This document shows positions 18,932 to 28,547 of a DNA stretch of 64,000 nucleotides, piece after piece. The translations under genes were made by a program, and so were the position numbers. This DNA comes from an uncultured Helicobacteraceae bacterium (GTDB lineage: Bacteria; Campylobacterota; Campylobacteria; Campylobacterales; Helicobacteraceae), in NCBI GenBank assembly GCA_910578285.1, contig CAJTQL010000006.1, forward strand, positions 4,234 to 68,233. The letters are read 5' to 3'. Every line of letters starts with the position of its first letter. Within the stretch, counting starts at the first letter, position 1. The notes beneath the pieces were generated by a model that had not been told where the DNA came from, ran no database searches, and saw only the letters and a list, made by a program, of their open reading frames with translations.

Positions 18932-19567
18932 CTATTGATGATTGAGTGGCAAAAATGCCTGATTGTCCAAATCATACGCAAAAATTTCGCCGCTTTGGAT
19001 AATATAATACCAACCTTGCAATTTCAAGCTCCCATTTTCAATGCGCTCGCGCACATTTGGATACGTGAGCAAATTATTCAGCTGCTGCTTGACATTGAGC
19101 TGCTCGGTCATCCACAGCTTCATCGCCTCATTTTTGGGATTAATGGTGAGAATCTGCTCCTTGACAGGAGCAAGCAGCTCGAGCCAATGCGCAACATTGG
19201 GCGTATAACGCAATTTTTCGGCAGGAAGATACAAAGACGCGCAACCACCGCAATGCGAATGCCCACAAACAACGATATTCTCAACCTCGAGAATCTCGAG
19301 GGCATATTCAATCGCTGAAACCGTTGCGAGAAACTCATGGCTCTCTCCACGATAGGGCGGAATCACATTCGCGATATTGCGCACCACGAAGAGCTCGCCG
19401 GGGATTGTGTCGGTAATGAGATGCGGCACAACGCGCGAATCGGAACAACCCACAAACAAAGTATGGGGCTGCTGCCCCTCTTTGCTAAGACTCGCGAACA
19501 ACTCCTTGTGCTGCTCAAAAATCTGCTCTTTAAAGCGCATTGCTCCAAGCGATAGATTTTTGAGCAT
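18932..19567 (-). CDS. cynT: Beta-class carbonic anhydrase
   Basis: 211 residues; interconverts CO2 and bicarbonate. Zinc ligands are visible in GCSDSR (Cys and Asp) and GHSHCGGC (His and Cys). No signal peptide, so cytoplasmic. Its start abuts the stop of the PomB-like gene. The gene neighbours kdsA also in H. pylori, where it helps acid and CO2 adaptation. Confidence 0.94.
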   Translation of the reverse strand: MLKNLSLGAMRFKEQIFEQHKELFASLSKEGQQPHTLFVGCSDSRVVPHLITDTIPGELFVVRNIANVIPPYRGESHEFLATVSAIEYALEILEVENIVVCGHSHCGGCASLYLPAEKLRYTPNVAHWLELLAPVKEQILTINPKNEAMKLWMTEQLNVKQQLNNLLTYPNVRERIENGSLKLQGWYYIIQSGEIFAYDLDNQAFLPLNHQ

Positions 19568-20361
19568 TAGGGCGTTCCCTGTGTTGGAATGGCTGGGATT
19601 CCAAGTGTTTTTTGCAAATTTTCATCGAAACTATCGCGTGTTTTGTTTGCGGCAAAGAAATAGAGGTCGATTCGCCGATTCGCCATGCGCCCCTCTGGTG
19701 TGCGATTGCTCGCAATCGGGTCGTATTCGCCATTGCCTCCGGCTGACAAAATCCGTGCAGGCACGCCATTGCGCGCGAGAGTTTGCGCCACATGCACACC
19801 TCTAGCAATCGACATCTCCCAATTGTCAGCATATTCGCCTTTATCGAGCGGGTCGCCATCGCTATTACCGATGACTTTCACGGAATATTCAAATCCAAAT
19901 TTTTTCAATTCAACAGCAACGCGTTGCAGAAATGCTTGCCCATTGAGGCTCGTAATCTCCGATTTTCCGCGCTCAAATAGCAACTCGTTTGCGATACGTA
20001 CAATAAAGCCATCTTCAGCTTCTTCCATGCGCACAGCGGGTCCTTCAGATAGTTTTGTCATCTCGCTAAATTCAGTAATCATACTCGCAAAAGTATTGAG
20101 CGCTGTGGGAGAATCGACATTGTGGTCAATCGGCAACGCAATGATAGGCATTGGGGGCGCAACTTCGCTGTGCCGCCCAATTTCAAGCACACCCAACGCG
20201 CCTTGAATTGAGCCAATCGCCGCGTCCACGCGTTCGGTTACGAATGTTGCCATCGACAAAAGCAGAATGAAGAATGTGAGCAGCAAACTCATCAAATCCC
20301 CAAAAGTTCCAAGCCAAAGAGGCACGCCAATGGGGCACTCGCAAGAGGGACATTTCGCCAT
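19567..20361 (-). CDS. MotB/PomB-type flagellar stator B subunit, closest in motif to sodium-type PomB
   Basis: 264 residues: short Cys-rich cytoplasmic N-terminus (CPSCECPIGVP), one membrane helix (about 20-42) containing the ion-carrying Asp in GTFGDLMSLL, and a C-terminal OmpA-like peptidoglycan-binding domain (about 125-245) with NSDGD, NWEMSIARG and NRRIDLYF. The N-terminus fits the PomB pattern CxCPxxGxPLWxGTFxDLMSLL rather than the usual Helicobacter MotB pattern CPAGEKWAVPYADF. No MotA/PomA gene is adjacent. ATG at 20361 with AAGGTGAG is used. Confidence 0.82.
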   Translation of the reverse strand: MAKCPSCECPIGVPLWLGTFGDLMSLLLTFFILLLSMATFVTERVDAAIGSIQGALGVLEIGRHSEVAPPMPIIALPIDHNVDSPTALNTFASMITEFSEMTKLSEGPAVRMEEAEDGFIVRIANELLFERGKSEITSLNGQAFLQRVAVELKKFGFEYSVKVIGNSDGDPLDKGEYADNWEMSIARGVHVAQTLARNGVPARILSAGGNGEYDPIASNRTPEGRMANRRIDLYFFAANKTRDSFDENLQKTLGIPAIPTQGTP

Positions 20362-20418
20362 GATTCTCACCTTTTTATTGGAATTATACCCTACTTTTTG
20401 CTATGATGAGCACACATT

Positions 20419-21105
20419 ATGCTAAGAAGGGAACTTTTGCACGATTTTATTCTGTCAATTATCGAACTTGTGGGCGATTTGGGTTATTTGGGCTTGTTTC
20501 TTATGATGTTGCTTGAAAGCAGTTTTGTTCCATTTCCAAGCGAAATTGCGATGATTCCTGCAGGCTATCTTGCCTATGCGGGCGAGCTCAATTTTTTTGG
20601 CGCTGTTTGCAGCGGAATCGCAGGCAGCCTCGCAGGTGCGCTGCTCAACTATGCGCTTGCACGTAGTCTTGGGCGCGAGATTCTATTACGCTATGGTCGC
20701 TTTGTTGGAATCGGCGAACAAAGGCTACAATCTATGGAAATTTTCTTTGCCCGCTATGGCGATATTTCAACATTTGCAGGGCGACTCATTCCTGTTGTCC
20801 GGCAATACATCTCGTTGCCCGCAGGGGCAGCGCGTATGCAGCTCACCAAATTTGTCATTTTCACCACGTTTGGCGCGGGAATCTGGATTGTAACTCTCAC
20901 ACTCTTGGGTTATTATTTAGGTGCAATCCTCACAAACGCATTTTCCCTTGAGCAACTCATCGCAATTTTCATCGGAGATGACGCAACAAGCGCACAAGCA
21001 TTGCAGATTCGCGGCTATATGTGGCAACTCATTGCGCTCTCTTTTGTGGTTGTCTTCCTTAGTGTTGGGCTCTATGTGGTCTATAAGCGTCAGACAAAGC
21101 ACTAG
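20419..21105 (+). CDS. DedA family membrane protein (SNARE-associated/VTT domain)
   Basis: 228 residues with four or five hydrophobic helices. The DedA core is clear: ESSFVPFPSEIAMIPAGYLA early, then G-rich AGSLAGALLNYALARSLGRE, and FAGRLIPVVRQYISLPAGAARM. DedA proteins act as undecaprenyl-phosphate or phospholipid flippases in other bacteria. The start at 20419 is the first ATG, 58 bases from the divergent stator gene. The 3' end overlaps the lipoprotein gene on the other strand by four bases. Confidence 0.9.
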   Translation: MLRRELLHDFILSIIELVGDLGYLGLFLMMLLESSFVPFPSEIAMIPAGYLAYAGELNFFGAVCSGIAGSLAGALLNYALARSLGREILLRYGRFVGIGEQRLQSMEIFFARYGDISTFAGRLIPVVRQYISLPAGAARMQLTKFVIFTTFGAGIWIVTLTLLGYYLGAILTNAFSLEQLIAIFIGDDATSAQALQIRGYMWQLIALSFVVVFLSVGLYVVYKRQTKH

Positions 21106-21548
21106 CGATTCGCGAAGCGCACTTGCGTAACCTCGTTGCCCTGAATAGTCAGCGCCACGCGGTCGCCCACGCGATATTGCCTGCCTTTTTGAGTGAATGT
21201 AATCTCGCCGCCTGTATCGAGGCGCACAAGGAGCGATTGCCCATCTGATTGTGCCAATTGATTGCCTGCAGCAGCGCCCAAAACGCCGCCAGCAATCGTC
21301 ATCGCTGTTTTACCATGCCCCTTGCCAAACTGATTCCCCGCAACGCCACCAATCACGCCGCCAGCAACGGTCCCAAGCCCTGTATCACTAAGAATCACAT
21401 TCTCTGCCTGAATGATTTGCCCATAGAGAACATTTGCGATTCTGCCTGTGGAAGCACCAGAATACACAGCAACGCCGCCAGTGGCACAACCAAACACTGA
21501 AAAAGAGAGCACAATGCTCCAGCCAATGGATAAGAATAATCCTCTCAT
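21102..21548 (-). CDS. Glycine-zipper outer-membrane lipoprotein (SlyB/17-kDa antigen-like)
   Basis: 148 residues: signal peptide ending in a lipobox with the lipidated Cys about residue 21 (SVFGC), then a glycine-zipper region (GLGTVAGGVIGGVAGNQFG and IAGGVLGAAAGNQL) and a small beta domain with FTQKGRQYRVGDRV, as in SlyB-type proteins. Probably inserted in the envelope from the periplasmic side. Start follows AAGGAGTT. Monocistronic. Confidence 0.88.
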   Translation of the reverse strand: MRGLFLSIGWSIVLSFSVFGCATGGVAVYSGASTGRIANVLYGQIIQAENVILSDTGLGTVAGGVIGGVAGNQFGKGHGKTAMTIAGGVLGAAAGNQLAQSDGQSLLVRLDTGGEITFTQKGRQYRVGDRVALTIQGNEVTQVRFANR

Positions 21549-21734
21549 CGATAAACTCCTTATTTTTGTTCAAAATAACGCAAAGATTATACTGAATTTT
21601 GGACAATGATTTGTAAAATTTTCTCATTTCTTATATTCTTTGTAGATTAGCAGCTTCTCTTTCATTCTACCCTGCTCATTTCAGCTTATGTTTAGACTGA
21701 TAATGCTAATATTATGACAATTTAGGAGGTCTCT

Positions 21735-23741
21735 ATGGACAAAATTCTCAAGGTGCGCTTTGGCATCAAATTATTGAGCATTGTACTCGCAACACTCATC
21801 GGAATCGTTACGATTATAAGCATTTATAGTTACCACAAATCAGCAAACGAAATCAAGTCAGCCTATTCAGGCTTGCAACAGCTCGCATTGGCAGCCTCAT
21901 TTAATACAATCACCATCACAGTCGACATCGAAGCCTTACATCATCTTGAATATCTCGCAGCAGCATTACAGCGCATTGGCAATGGCGACAGAAACCCAAA
22001 CAAGCAACGTGAAATCTTGGCTGATGTCTCGGCACTCATCAAATACCCATGCGCGTATGTGGTATGGGAAACAGGGAACTATGTGAGTGTGGATTATGAA
22101 GAAACAACAAAACCGCTTATGGAAGGTTGGAATGATTTTGGTGCCGACTTGCGCACACGTCCTTATTATCTCGAAACCAAAAACACACGCAAACCTTACT
22201 TGACACCACTCTATATGAGCCAATCATCTGGGACAAAAGGCAGAGCCCTCGTCACTCTCACCTATCCTATGATTGACAAAAACAACAATTATTTGGGCTT
22301 AGTGGCGTTTGATATGTATGTCGATGAGTTTCAAAGCCGATTCAATCGCTTCAAGCGCCCCGAATTGCCGAGTCTCTCGGTATTTATCCTCGATGCGAGT
22401 GGACATTTTGTCTCACATAAAAACGACCAACTCATGGGAAAACAGGATTCAGACATTGGCAAATTGCTATCAGAAAGCATCAAACAAGCACCCGAAGGAA
22501 TGATTCATTATGTCTTTGGAGGGATTTCAAAAATTGGATTCTACAAGCAAATGCCATCGGGTTGGATTATCGTCTCGACCGCGAGAGAATCGGACTATAT
22601 CAACGCGATTGACAAAATCTTTTTCGAGACAATCATTATGGCTGTCGTGATGATTGTCATTGCAATGATTGTGCTCTATGTGTTTATTCAATTCCTTATC
22701 TCGCCAATGGATAAAATCAAAAATCTGCTGTTGAAATTCTTTGCATATCTCAATCATGAAACACAAACACCGCCAAAGCAGCTGCATCTCAAATTCCAAG
22801 ATGAATTTGCCATTATGGCTGAAGCAATTAACAACAATATTATGCGTACCGAGAAGATACTCGAACAAGACAGCCAAGCCATCACCCAAAGTGCGCAGAC
22901 AGCAAAAGAGATTGAAAAAGGGAATCTCACTGCCCGCATTACAGCCGAGCCTGCAAACCCCAAGTTGGTTGAACTGCGCGATGTGCTCAACAATATGCTT
23001 GATGTGTTGCAAGAAAAGATTGGGAGCGATACCAACGAGATAACACGTGTATTTGATTCTTATACCAAGCTTGATTTCACCACTGAAGTGCAAAACGCCA
23101 AAGGACGTGTTGAGATTGTAACGAACACATTGGGCGAAGAAATCAAAAAAATGTTGCGCACTAGCGCGGCATTTGCCCAAGAACTTGGCAATGCTTCAGG
23201 CGATTTGAATCAGGCTATTCAAGAGCTTTCGCAAAGCGCCAACACGCAATCTTCATCTTTGCAAGAATCCGCCTCGGCGATTGAAGAGATTACAAGCTCC
23301 ATGCAGAACGTGAGCGACCGTACAAACGAGGTTACACGCCAAGCAGAGGATATTCGCAATGTCGTGAGCGTGATTCGCGATATTGCCGACCAGACGAACT
23401 TGCTTGCGCTCAATGCTGCGATTGAGGCAGCACGTGCGGGCGAACATGGACGTGGATTTGCCGTTGTTGCAGACGAAGTGCGTACACTCGCCGAGAAAAC
23501 AGGCAAAAGCCTTAGCGAGATTGAGGCAAATGTGAATGTTTTGGTGCAAGGAATCAATGATATGAGCGAATCGATTAAGGAGCAAACACAGGGCATTGGG
23601 CAGATTAATGAGGCTATAAGCCAGCTTGAGGGAATCACGCAACAAAATGTTGAGATTGCAAATAATTCGCAAGACATTAGCAATGCGATTGACACGATTG
23701 CAACGCAAATCCTTGATGATGCGAACAAGAAAAAGTTTTAG
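21735..23741 (+). CDS. Methyl-accepting chemotaxis protein with dCache sensor
   Basis: 668 residues: membrane helix about 10-33, periplasmic double-Cache domain about 35-295 ([28 protein letters not shown] is the ligand-pocket strand area), second helix about 297-320, HAMP-like linker and cytoplasmic signalling domain with the hairpin tip [26 protein letters not shown]. The C-terminus lacks the NWETF-type CheR tether. AGGAGG precedes the ATG. Ligand unknown; dCache receptors often bind amino or carboxylic acids. Confidence 0.94.
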   Translation: MDKILKVRFGIKLLSIVLATLIGIVTIISIYSYHKSANEIKSAYSGLQQLALAASFNTITITVDIEALHHLEYLAAALQRIGNGDRNPNKQREILADVSALIKYPCAYVVWETGNYVSVDYEETTKPLMEGWNDFGADLRTRPYYLETKNTRKPYLTPLYMSQSSGTKGRALVTLTYPMIDKNNNYLGLVAFDMYVDEFQSRFNRFKRPELPSLSVFILDASGHFVSHKNDQLMGKQDSDIGKLLSESIKQAPEGMIHYVFGGISKIGFYKQMPSGWIIVSTARESDYINAIDKIFFETIIMAVVMIVIAMIVLYVFIQFLISPMDKIKNLLLKFFAYLNHETQTPPKQLHLKFQDEFAIMAEAINNNIMRTEKILEQDSQAITQSAQTAKEIEKGNLTARITAEPANPKLVELRDVLNNMLDVLQEKIGSDTNEITRVFDSYTKLDFTTEVQNAKGRVEIVTNTLGEEIKKMLRTSAAFAQELGNASGDLNQAIQELSQSANTQSSSLQESASAIEEITSSMQNVSDRTNEVTRQAEDIRNVVSVIRDIADQTNLLALNAAIEAARAGEHGRGFAVVADEVRTLAEKTGKSLSEIEANVNVLVQGINDMSESIKEQTQGIGQINEAISQLEGITQQNVEIANNSQDISNAIDTIATQILDDANKKKF

Positions 23742-23789
23742 TTGGGCTAATATGATAATTGCTGCTGCATTGTAAAATAAGGTAACCAA

Positions 23790-26105
23790 ATGGATTCTCC
23801 CATTCCTTTTTGTTCCAAAGCACAGAATCTCGCTAATGTGGCAAACAAAATTCACAGTGGGAGGGTTTTGCCATTTGTCATCGGCAGCCCCCGCCAACTT
23901 CAATCCGATTCGGCTAGGCTGCTCGATTCGATTCGCAATCTCAATGCAAACGCATTGATTGTCCGCAGTAGCAGCAAGAATGAGGATTGCACAACGCAAT
24001 CCAACGCGGGAGCGTTTTTGAGTGTTGGCAATGTTGGCAATACAGATTCTGCACTTCTTGAAGCCATGCATCGCGTTGCTGCTTCGATGCCCTCACTTGA
24101 TGATGAGATTCTCATTCAGCCCATGCTCACTATGGAAATTTGTGGTGTTGCCTTTAGTGTTGACAAAGATAATGGCGCGCCCTATTATTGCATAAGCTAC
24201 GACACAAATGGCGCGAACGATACGATTACAAGCGGTGCAAAAGGCAATATTACGCATTTTTACCACTCACATTTTGCATCTATGCCAAAAAATGCAAAGA
24301 TGGCAAAAATCGTGGCATTGCTCCAAGAACTCGTGGCACTTTTTGACAATGACGCTTTAGATATTGAATTTGGATTTTCCCAAAATGAACTCTATCTCTT
24401 GCAAGTGCGCCCACTCGTCATGCAAGGCAAACAAAACTTAAAAAACGCGCTCAATAAACGAGCGCTCGAACGATTGTCGAAACGAATCCAAGCATTCGAC
24501 CAGCCCTATCCTCATATTCTAGGCAAACGCGCGCTATTTGGAATCATGCCCGATTGGAATCCCGCTGAAATGATTGGGCTGAAACCCAAGCGACTTGCAC
24601 TAAGTCTTTATAAAGAAATTATAACCGACAATATTTGGGCATACCAACGAGATAACTATGGCTATCGCAATCTCCGCTCCTATCCTTTAATGCACTCCTT
24701 TTTAGGTATTCCCTATATCGACGTACGCCTCTCTTTTAACTCTTTTATTCCCAAAACACTCGATGAAAGCATTGCGGGCAAACTTGTTGATTATTATCTC
24801 GATACCCTTATTTCTCTGCCCGAGCTCCATGATAAAGTCGAATTTGAAATCGTTTTTTCCTGCTATGATTGCAACACACCCCACAAATTGCAAAAACTTC
24901 TTGCACATGGATTCAATCCAAACGAACTCAAACGTATCGAATTTGCTCTGCTCAATCTGACAAATGCGATTATCAGCCCCACACATGGAATCTACCAACA
25001 AGACTTACACAAGGCAAAACTTCTTGAATCTCGATACAATGCAATCATCTCTTCGCCTCTATCGCTCTATGATAAAATCTACTGGTTACTTGAAGATTGC
25101 AAACGTTTTGGCACATTACCTTTTGCTGGTGTTGCTAGAGCTGCATTTATCGCTATGCAGATTCTCAATTCTCTTGTCGAAATTGGCTTTTTAAGCGTTA
25201 AAGAAAAGCAGGATTTCCTCGCTTCGCTCACAACAGTCAATAAACAACTTTCTATCGATGCAGCACATTTGCCCAACAACCAAACAGAGTTTTTGGAACG
25301 TTATGGACATTTACGCGCTGGGAGCTACAATATTCTTTCGCCTCGCTATGATGAAAGTTTCGAGACATATTTCACCAATACAGCACCCCATATTGAATCC
25401 ACACAACCTTTTATGCTCGAGCCACATCGCCTCCAAACTCTTGAGATCCTACTCAAAGAACATGGGCTAGAAATCGGTGCAGAAGCGCTTTTTGTTTTCT
25501 TTAAGGCTGTCATCGAAGGGCGCGAGAATGTCAAATTTGCTTTTAGCAAGCTGCTTTCTAAAGCATTGCAGCTCATCACAGAGCTGGGCAATTCTCTTGG
25601 AATCGGTGTTGCGGATATGGCGCATTTGGATATTAAAAATATCCTCTCACTCTATGCCTCACTCCACAAAGACAGCCCAAAAGAATATTTCTTGCTCGAA
25701 ATCGCAAAAAACAAAGAAGAATTCAACCTCACAAATGCCCTAAAGCTCCCGCCGCTCCTCACAAGTTCAGAGGACATCTTTAGCTTCTCTGTCCCCCATA
25801 TTGTCCCAAATTTTATCACACAAAAAACCATCTTTGCGCCAACAGCATTGAGCAACGATTTGGACCTGAAAGGCAAAATCGTCCTTGTTGAATCCGCAGA
25901 CCCCGGCTATGATTATCTCTTTGCAAAAAACATTGCCGGGCTCATCACCTGCTATGGTGGGGCAAACTCGCACATGGCAATTCGCGCAAGCGAGCTCAAC
26001 CTGCCCGCAGTCATTGGTGTTGGTGATTTGCAATTCTCTCAATGCATGCGCGCGCGCAAAATCCACATGGATTGCCAAAGTGAACAGATTCTTTGCATAG
26101 AATAG
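23790..26105 (+). CDS. ATP-grasp/phosphohistidine phosphotransferase, L-glutamine kinase-like architecture
   Basis: 771 residues in three parts: an N-terminal PEP-synthase-type ATP-grasp domain (about 1-210; IVRSSSKNEDC, DIEFGFSQNELYLLQVRPL), a large central region (about 230-650) with no recognised motif, and a C-terminal swivelling phosphohistidine domain with the acceptor His at about 728 in GGANSHMAIRASELNLPAVIG. The PEP-binding TIM barrel of PpsA is missing. This order and length match C. jejuni Cj1418, an L-glutamine kinase of capsule phosphoramidate synthesis, and more loosely rifampin phosphotransferases. No capsule genes are nearby. Substrate not known. Confidence 0.75.
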   Translation: MDSPIPFCSKAQNLANVANKIHSGRVLPFVIGSPRQLQSDSARLLDSIRNLNANALIVRSSSKNEDCTTQSNAGAFLSVGNVGNTDSALLEAMHRVAASMPSLDDEILIQPMLTMEICGVAFSVDKDNGAPYYCISYDTNGANDTITSGAKGNITHFYHSHFASMPKNAKMAKIVALLQELVALFDNDALDIEFGFSQNELYLLQVRPLVMQGKQNLKNALNKRALERLSKRIQAFDQPYPHILGKRALFGIMPDWNPAEMIGLKPKRLALSLYKEIITDNIWAYQRDNYGYRNLRSYPLMHSFLGIPYIDVRLSFNSFIPKTLDESIAGKLVDYYLDTLISLPELHDKVEFEIVFSCYDCNTPHKLQKLLAHGFNPNELKRIEFALLNLTNAIISPTHGIYQQDLHKAKLLESRYNAIISSPLSLYDKIYWLLEDCKRFGTLPFAGVARAAFIAMQILNSLVEIGFLSVKEKQDFLASLTTVNKQLSIDAAHLPNNQTEFLERYGHLRAGSYNILSPRYDESFETYFTNTAPHIESTQPFMLEPHRLQTLEILLKEHGLEIGAEALFVFFKAVIEGRENVKFAFSKLLSKALQLITELGNSLGIGVADMAHLDIKNILSLYASLHKDSPKEYFLLEIAKNKEEFNLTNALKLPPLLTSSEDIFSFSVPHIVPNFITQKTIFAPTALSNDLDLKGKIVLVESADPGYDYLFAKNIAGLITCYGGANSHMAIRASELNLPAVIGVGDLQFSQCMRARKIHMDCQSEQILCIE

Positions 26106-26165
26106 GCAAAATGTTTTAAGCCTTCGATAATCCGCCCTGCGCTACAATCACACAAAGGACGCGAC

Positions 26166-28322
26166 ATGGACAACCTCTCTACACTTCTCAAAGCGCACAA
26201 GCTAAGCGAAAGCGACTATGCGCACATCGTGAATATTTTGGGGCATGAGCCCAACCTCGTTGAGCTAGGTATTTTTTCAGCAATGTGGAGCGAACATTGC
26301 AGCTACAAATCGAGCAAGCCCTATTTACGCGCATTCCCCTCAAAAGCAGAATGGGTATTGCAAGGACCTGGCGAGAATGCCGGTGTCATCGATATTGGAG
26401 GAGGATATGCTGCCGTGTTCAAAATCGAATCGCACAATCACCCAAGCTTCATTGAGCCCTATGCGGGCGCAGCCACAGGCGTTGGGGGCATTTTGCGCGA
26501 TATTTTCACAATGGGCGCGCGCCCTGTGGCTCTACTCAACTCGATTCGTTTTGGCGAGCTCAATCGGGCAGATTCGGTTGGCAAATTGCACAAATATCTC
26601 TTAAGCGGCGTTGTCAAAGGCATTGGCGATTATGGCAATTGTATGGGCATACCCACTATCGGGGGCGAGTTTGACATGCAGGCATGCTACAATGGCAATA
26701 TCCTCGTCAATGCATTTGCGCTAGGCATTGCAAAAGCCGATGCAATATTCACAGCAAAAGCCGAAGGCGTGGGCAATTCTATCATCTATGTCGGCAGCAA
26801 AACAGGCAGAGATGGGCTTGGCGGCGCGGTAATGAGCAGCGATAGCTTCTCTGCTGATTCTGCCTCTTTGCGCCCCACAGTGCAACTTGGCGACCCTTTC
26901 ACGCAAAAGCGACTGCTCGAAGCCTGCCTCGAACTCTTTGCGCAAGATATGATTGTCGGAATCCAAGACATGGGTGCAGCAGGGCTTACAAGCAGCAGCT
27001 TCGAGATGGCTGGACGCAGCAAAAATGGAATGCGGCTCTACCTCGACAAAGTGCCTATGCGCGAAAGCGCGATGACACCCTATGAGCTTATGTTGAGCGA
27101 AAGTCAAGAACGTATGCTTATCTGCGCAAAAAAGGGCTGTGAAGAACAAGTGCAGGCGATTTTTGACAAATGGGAACTGCCCTGCGCCGTGATTGGCGAG
27201 GTTTGCGAGGGTGAATCAATGGAACTCTTTTGGCATGGCTCGCTGTGCGCCAAGCTGCCCATCGCTCCGCTCATCGACCCTCCAATTCTCTCGCGCCCCA
27301 CAAAGGCGCGCGCGCGGCAGACGCAGATTCCGAGCTTCCCTTCGCACTTGACGATTCGCAACCTGTTTGAGACACTCTTTAAAAGCCTGCAAATCACGAG
27401 CAAAGCGTGGATTTATGAACAATTCGATTCGACTGTGCAGACCAACACAATCCTGCACACACAAGGTGATAGCAGCATCATTCGCATTAAAGAAAATGGC
27501 GCTTTTCTTGCTCTTAGTATCGGCTCAATGCCTCATCTCTGCTTTCTTGACCCACGCGAAGGGGCAAAGAGGGCTGTGGCAAAATGTGGGCTTGAAATCG
27601 CTATACGTGGGGCGCGTCCGCTCGCACTGACCGATTGTCTCAATTTTGGCAGCCCCGATAATCCCGAGGTGATGTGGGAATTTGCCGAAGTATGCGAGGG
27701 GCTCAAAGAAGCTGCGGGCTTTTTGCAAACACCCGTCATAAGCGGCAATGTCTCGTTGCATAATCGCAGCGATGAAGCCGAGATTTTCCCCACACCCACG
27801 CTCGCGATGGTGGGAATCCTAAACAGCACAACACCCACACCTTCTGCTTTGCAAAATTGTGGCAATCTCCTCTTTTTGGCTGGGACGCAAACGCTCGAAT
27901 ATGCGGGCTCGCTTGCCCAAAGACTCATCGAAGAACGCAATAGTGGCGCACTTTTCCCGATTGATTTGGCACAAACAAAGGCATTATGGCAGTTTCTGCA
28001 AGAATCGCGCCCATTTGTTGCGAGCGCGAAAGAAGTCGGTGAAGGCGGTGTAGCGATTGCTGTTGCAAAAATGGCTGTGTGGGGCGACAAGGGCGCACGA
28101 CTCGCGCTACCATCACCTGCACATTTCTTTGCGCATTCCCCTGCACTTGCAATCCTCGAAGTCTGCCCCCAAAATGTGCCACAGCTTCAAGAATGCGCAA
28201 AAAAGTATGCGATTCCACTCCAACAAATGGGCGAGGTTGTGGCTGATTTGTTTGTGCTGAATGACGCAAGCTGGAATCTGCGATGGCTCAAAGACGCTTT
28301 CGCGCAAGGCGTGGTGCGATAG
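26166..28322 (+). CDS. purL: Phosphoribosylformylglycinamidine synthase subunit PurL
   Basis: 718 residues; makes FGAM from FGAR in purine synthesis together with PurS and PurQ (small, separate-subunit form). N-terminus has [18 protein letters not shown], then [40 protein letters not shown] and [15 protein letters not shown]. Two tandem AIR-synthase-like halves are visible, the second beginning near [21 protein letters not shown]. Transcribed alone. Confidence 0.96.
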   Translation: MDNLSTLLKAHKLSESDYAHIVNILGHEPNLVELGIFSAMWSEHCSYKSSKPYLRAFPSKAEWVLQGPGENAGVIDIGGGYAAVFKIESHNHPSFIEPYAGAATGVGGILRDIFTMGARPVALLNSIRFGELNRADSVGKLHKYLLSGVVKGIGDYGNCMGIPTIGGEFDMQACYNGNILVNAFALGIAKADAIFTAKAEGVGNSIIYVGSKTGRDGLGGAVMSSDSFSADSASLRPTVQLGDPFTQKRLLEACLELFAQDMIVGIQDMGAAGLTSSSFEMAGRSKNGMRLYLDKVPMRESAMTPYELMLSESQERMLICAKKGCEEQVQAIFDKWELPCAVIGEVCEGESMELFWHGSLCAKLPIAPLIDPPILSRPTKARARQTQIPSFPSHLTIRNLFETLFKSLQITSKAWIYEQFDSTVQTNTILHTQGDSSIIRIKENGAFLALSIGSMPHLCFLDPREGAKRAVAKCGLEIAIRGARPLALTDCLNFGSPDNPEVMWEFAEVCEGLKEAAGFLQTPVISGNVSLHNRSDEAEIFPTPTLAMVGILNSTTPTPSALQNCGNLLFLAGTQTLEYAGSLAQRLIEERNSGALFPIDLAQTKALWQFLQESRPFVASAKEVGEGGVAIAVAKMAVWGDKGARLALPSPAHFFAHSPALAILEVCPQNVPQLQECAKKYAIPLQQMGEVVADLFVLNDASWNLRWLKDAFAQGVVR

Positions 28323-28421
28323 TCCATCATCTCGCACAACCCGCCCACTTTCCATGCTTTGGAGGCAAAGCCTTTGCCGCTGAAGCTTTCAGAACATCAC
28401 TTATGATATTGATATTTTGAG

Positions 28422-28447
28422 ATTCTGCAGCCTAAAGGCTTTAGAAT
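28422..28447. repeat. Stem-loop repeat (AGCC-loop-GGCT family)
   Basis: ATTCT, a 2-base spacer, AGCC, loop TAAA, GGCT, a 2-base spacer and AGAAT form a symmetrical stem-loop between purL and tolB. The same outline occurs at 50269-50296 and, less symmetrical, at 47038-47068. The rest of the 225-base purL-tolB gap shows no gene. Confidence 0.55.
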
Positions 28448-28547
28448 TGTGCACACGTTTAGCTGGAAACTTCTACACCGCAATACCTCACGACATCTTT
28501 AGTCGTGTGCAAAAGGTTGGAGTAGAACCCGAGCCGATTAGCGCAGC

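Noticed and set aside
23253..24071. 272-residue minus-strand frame across the end of the chemoreceptor and the next gene
   Set aside because: Spans two well-supported plus-strand genes; antisense chemoreceptor hairpin regions commonly give such frames (also at 62331-62867).
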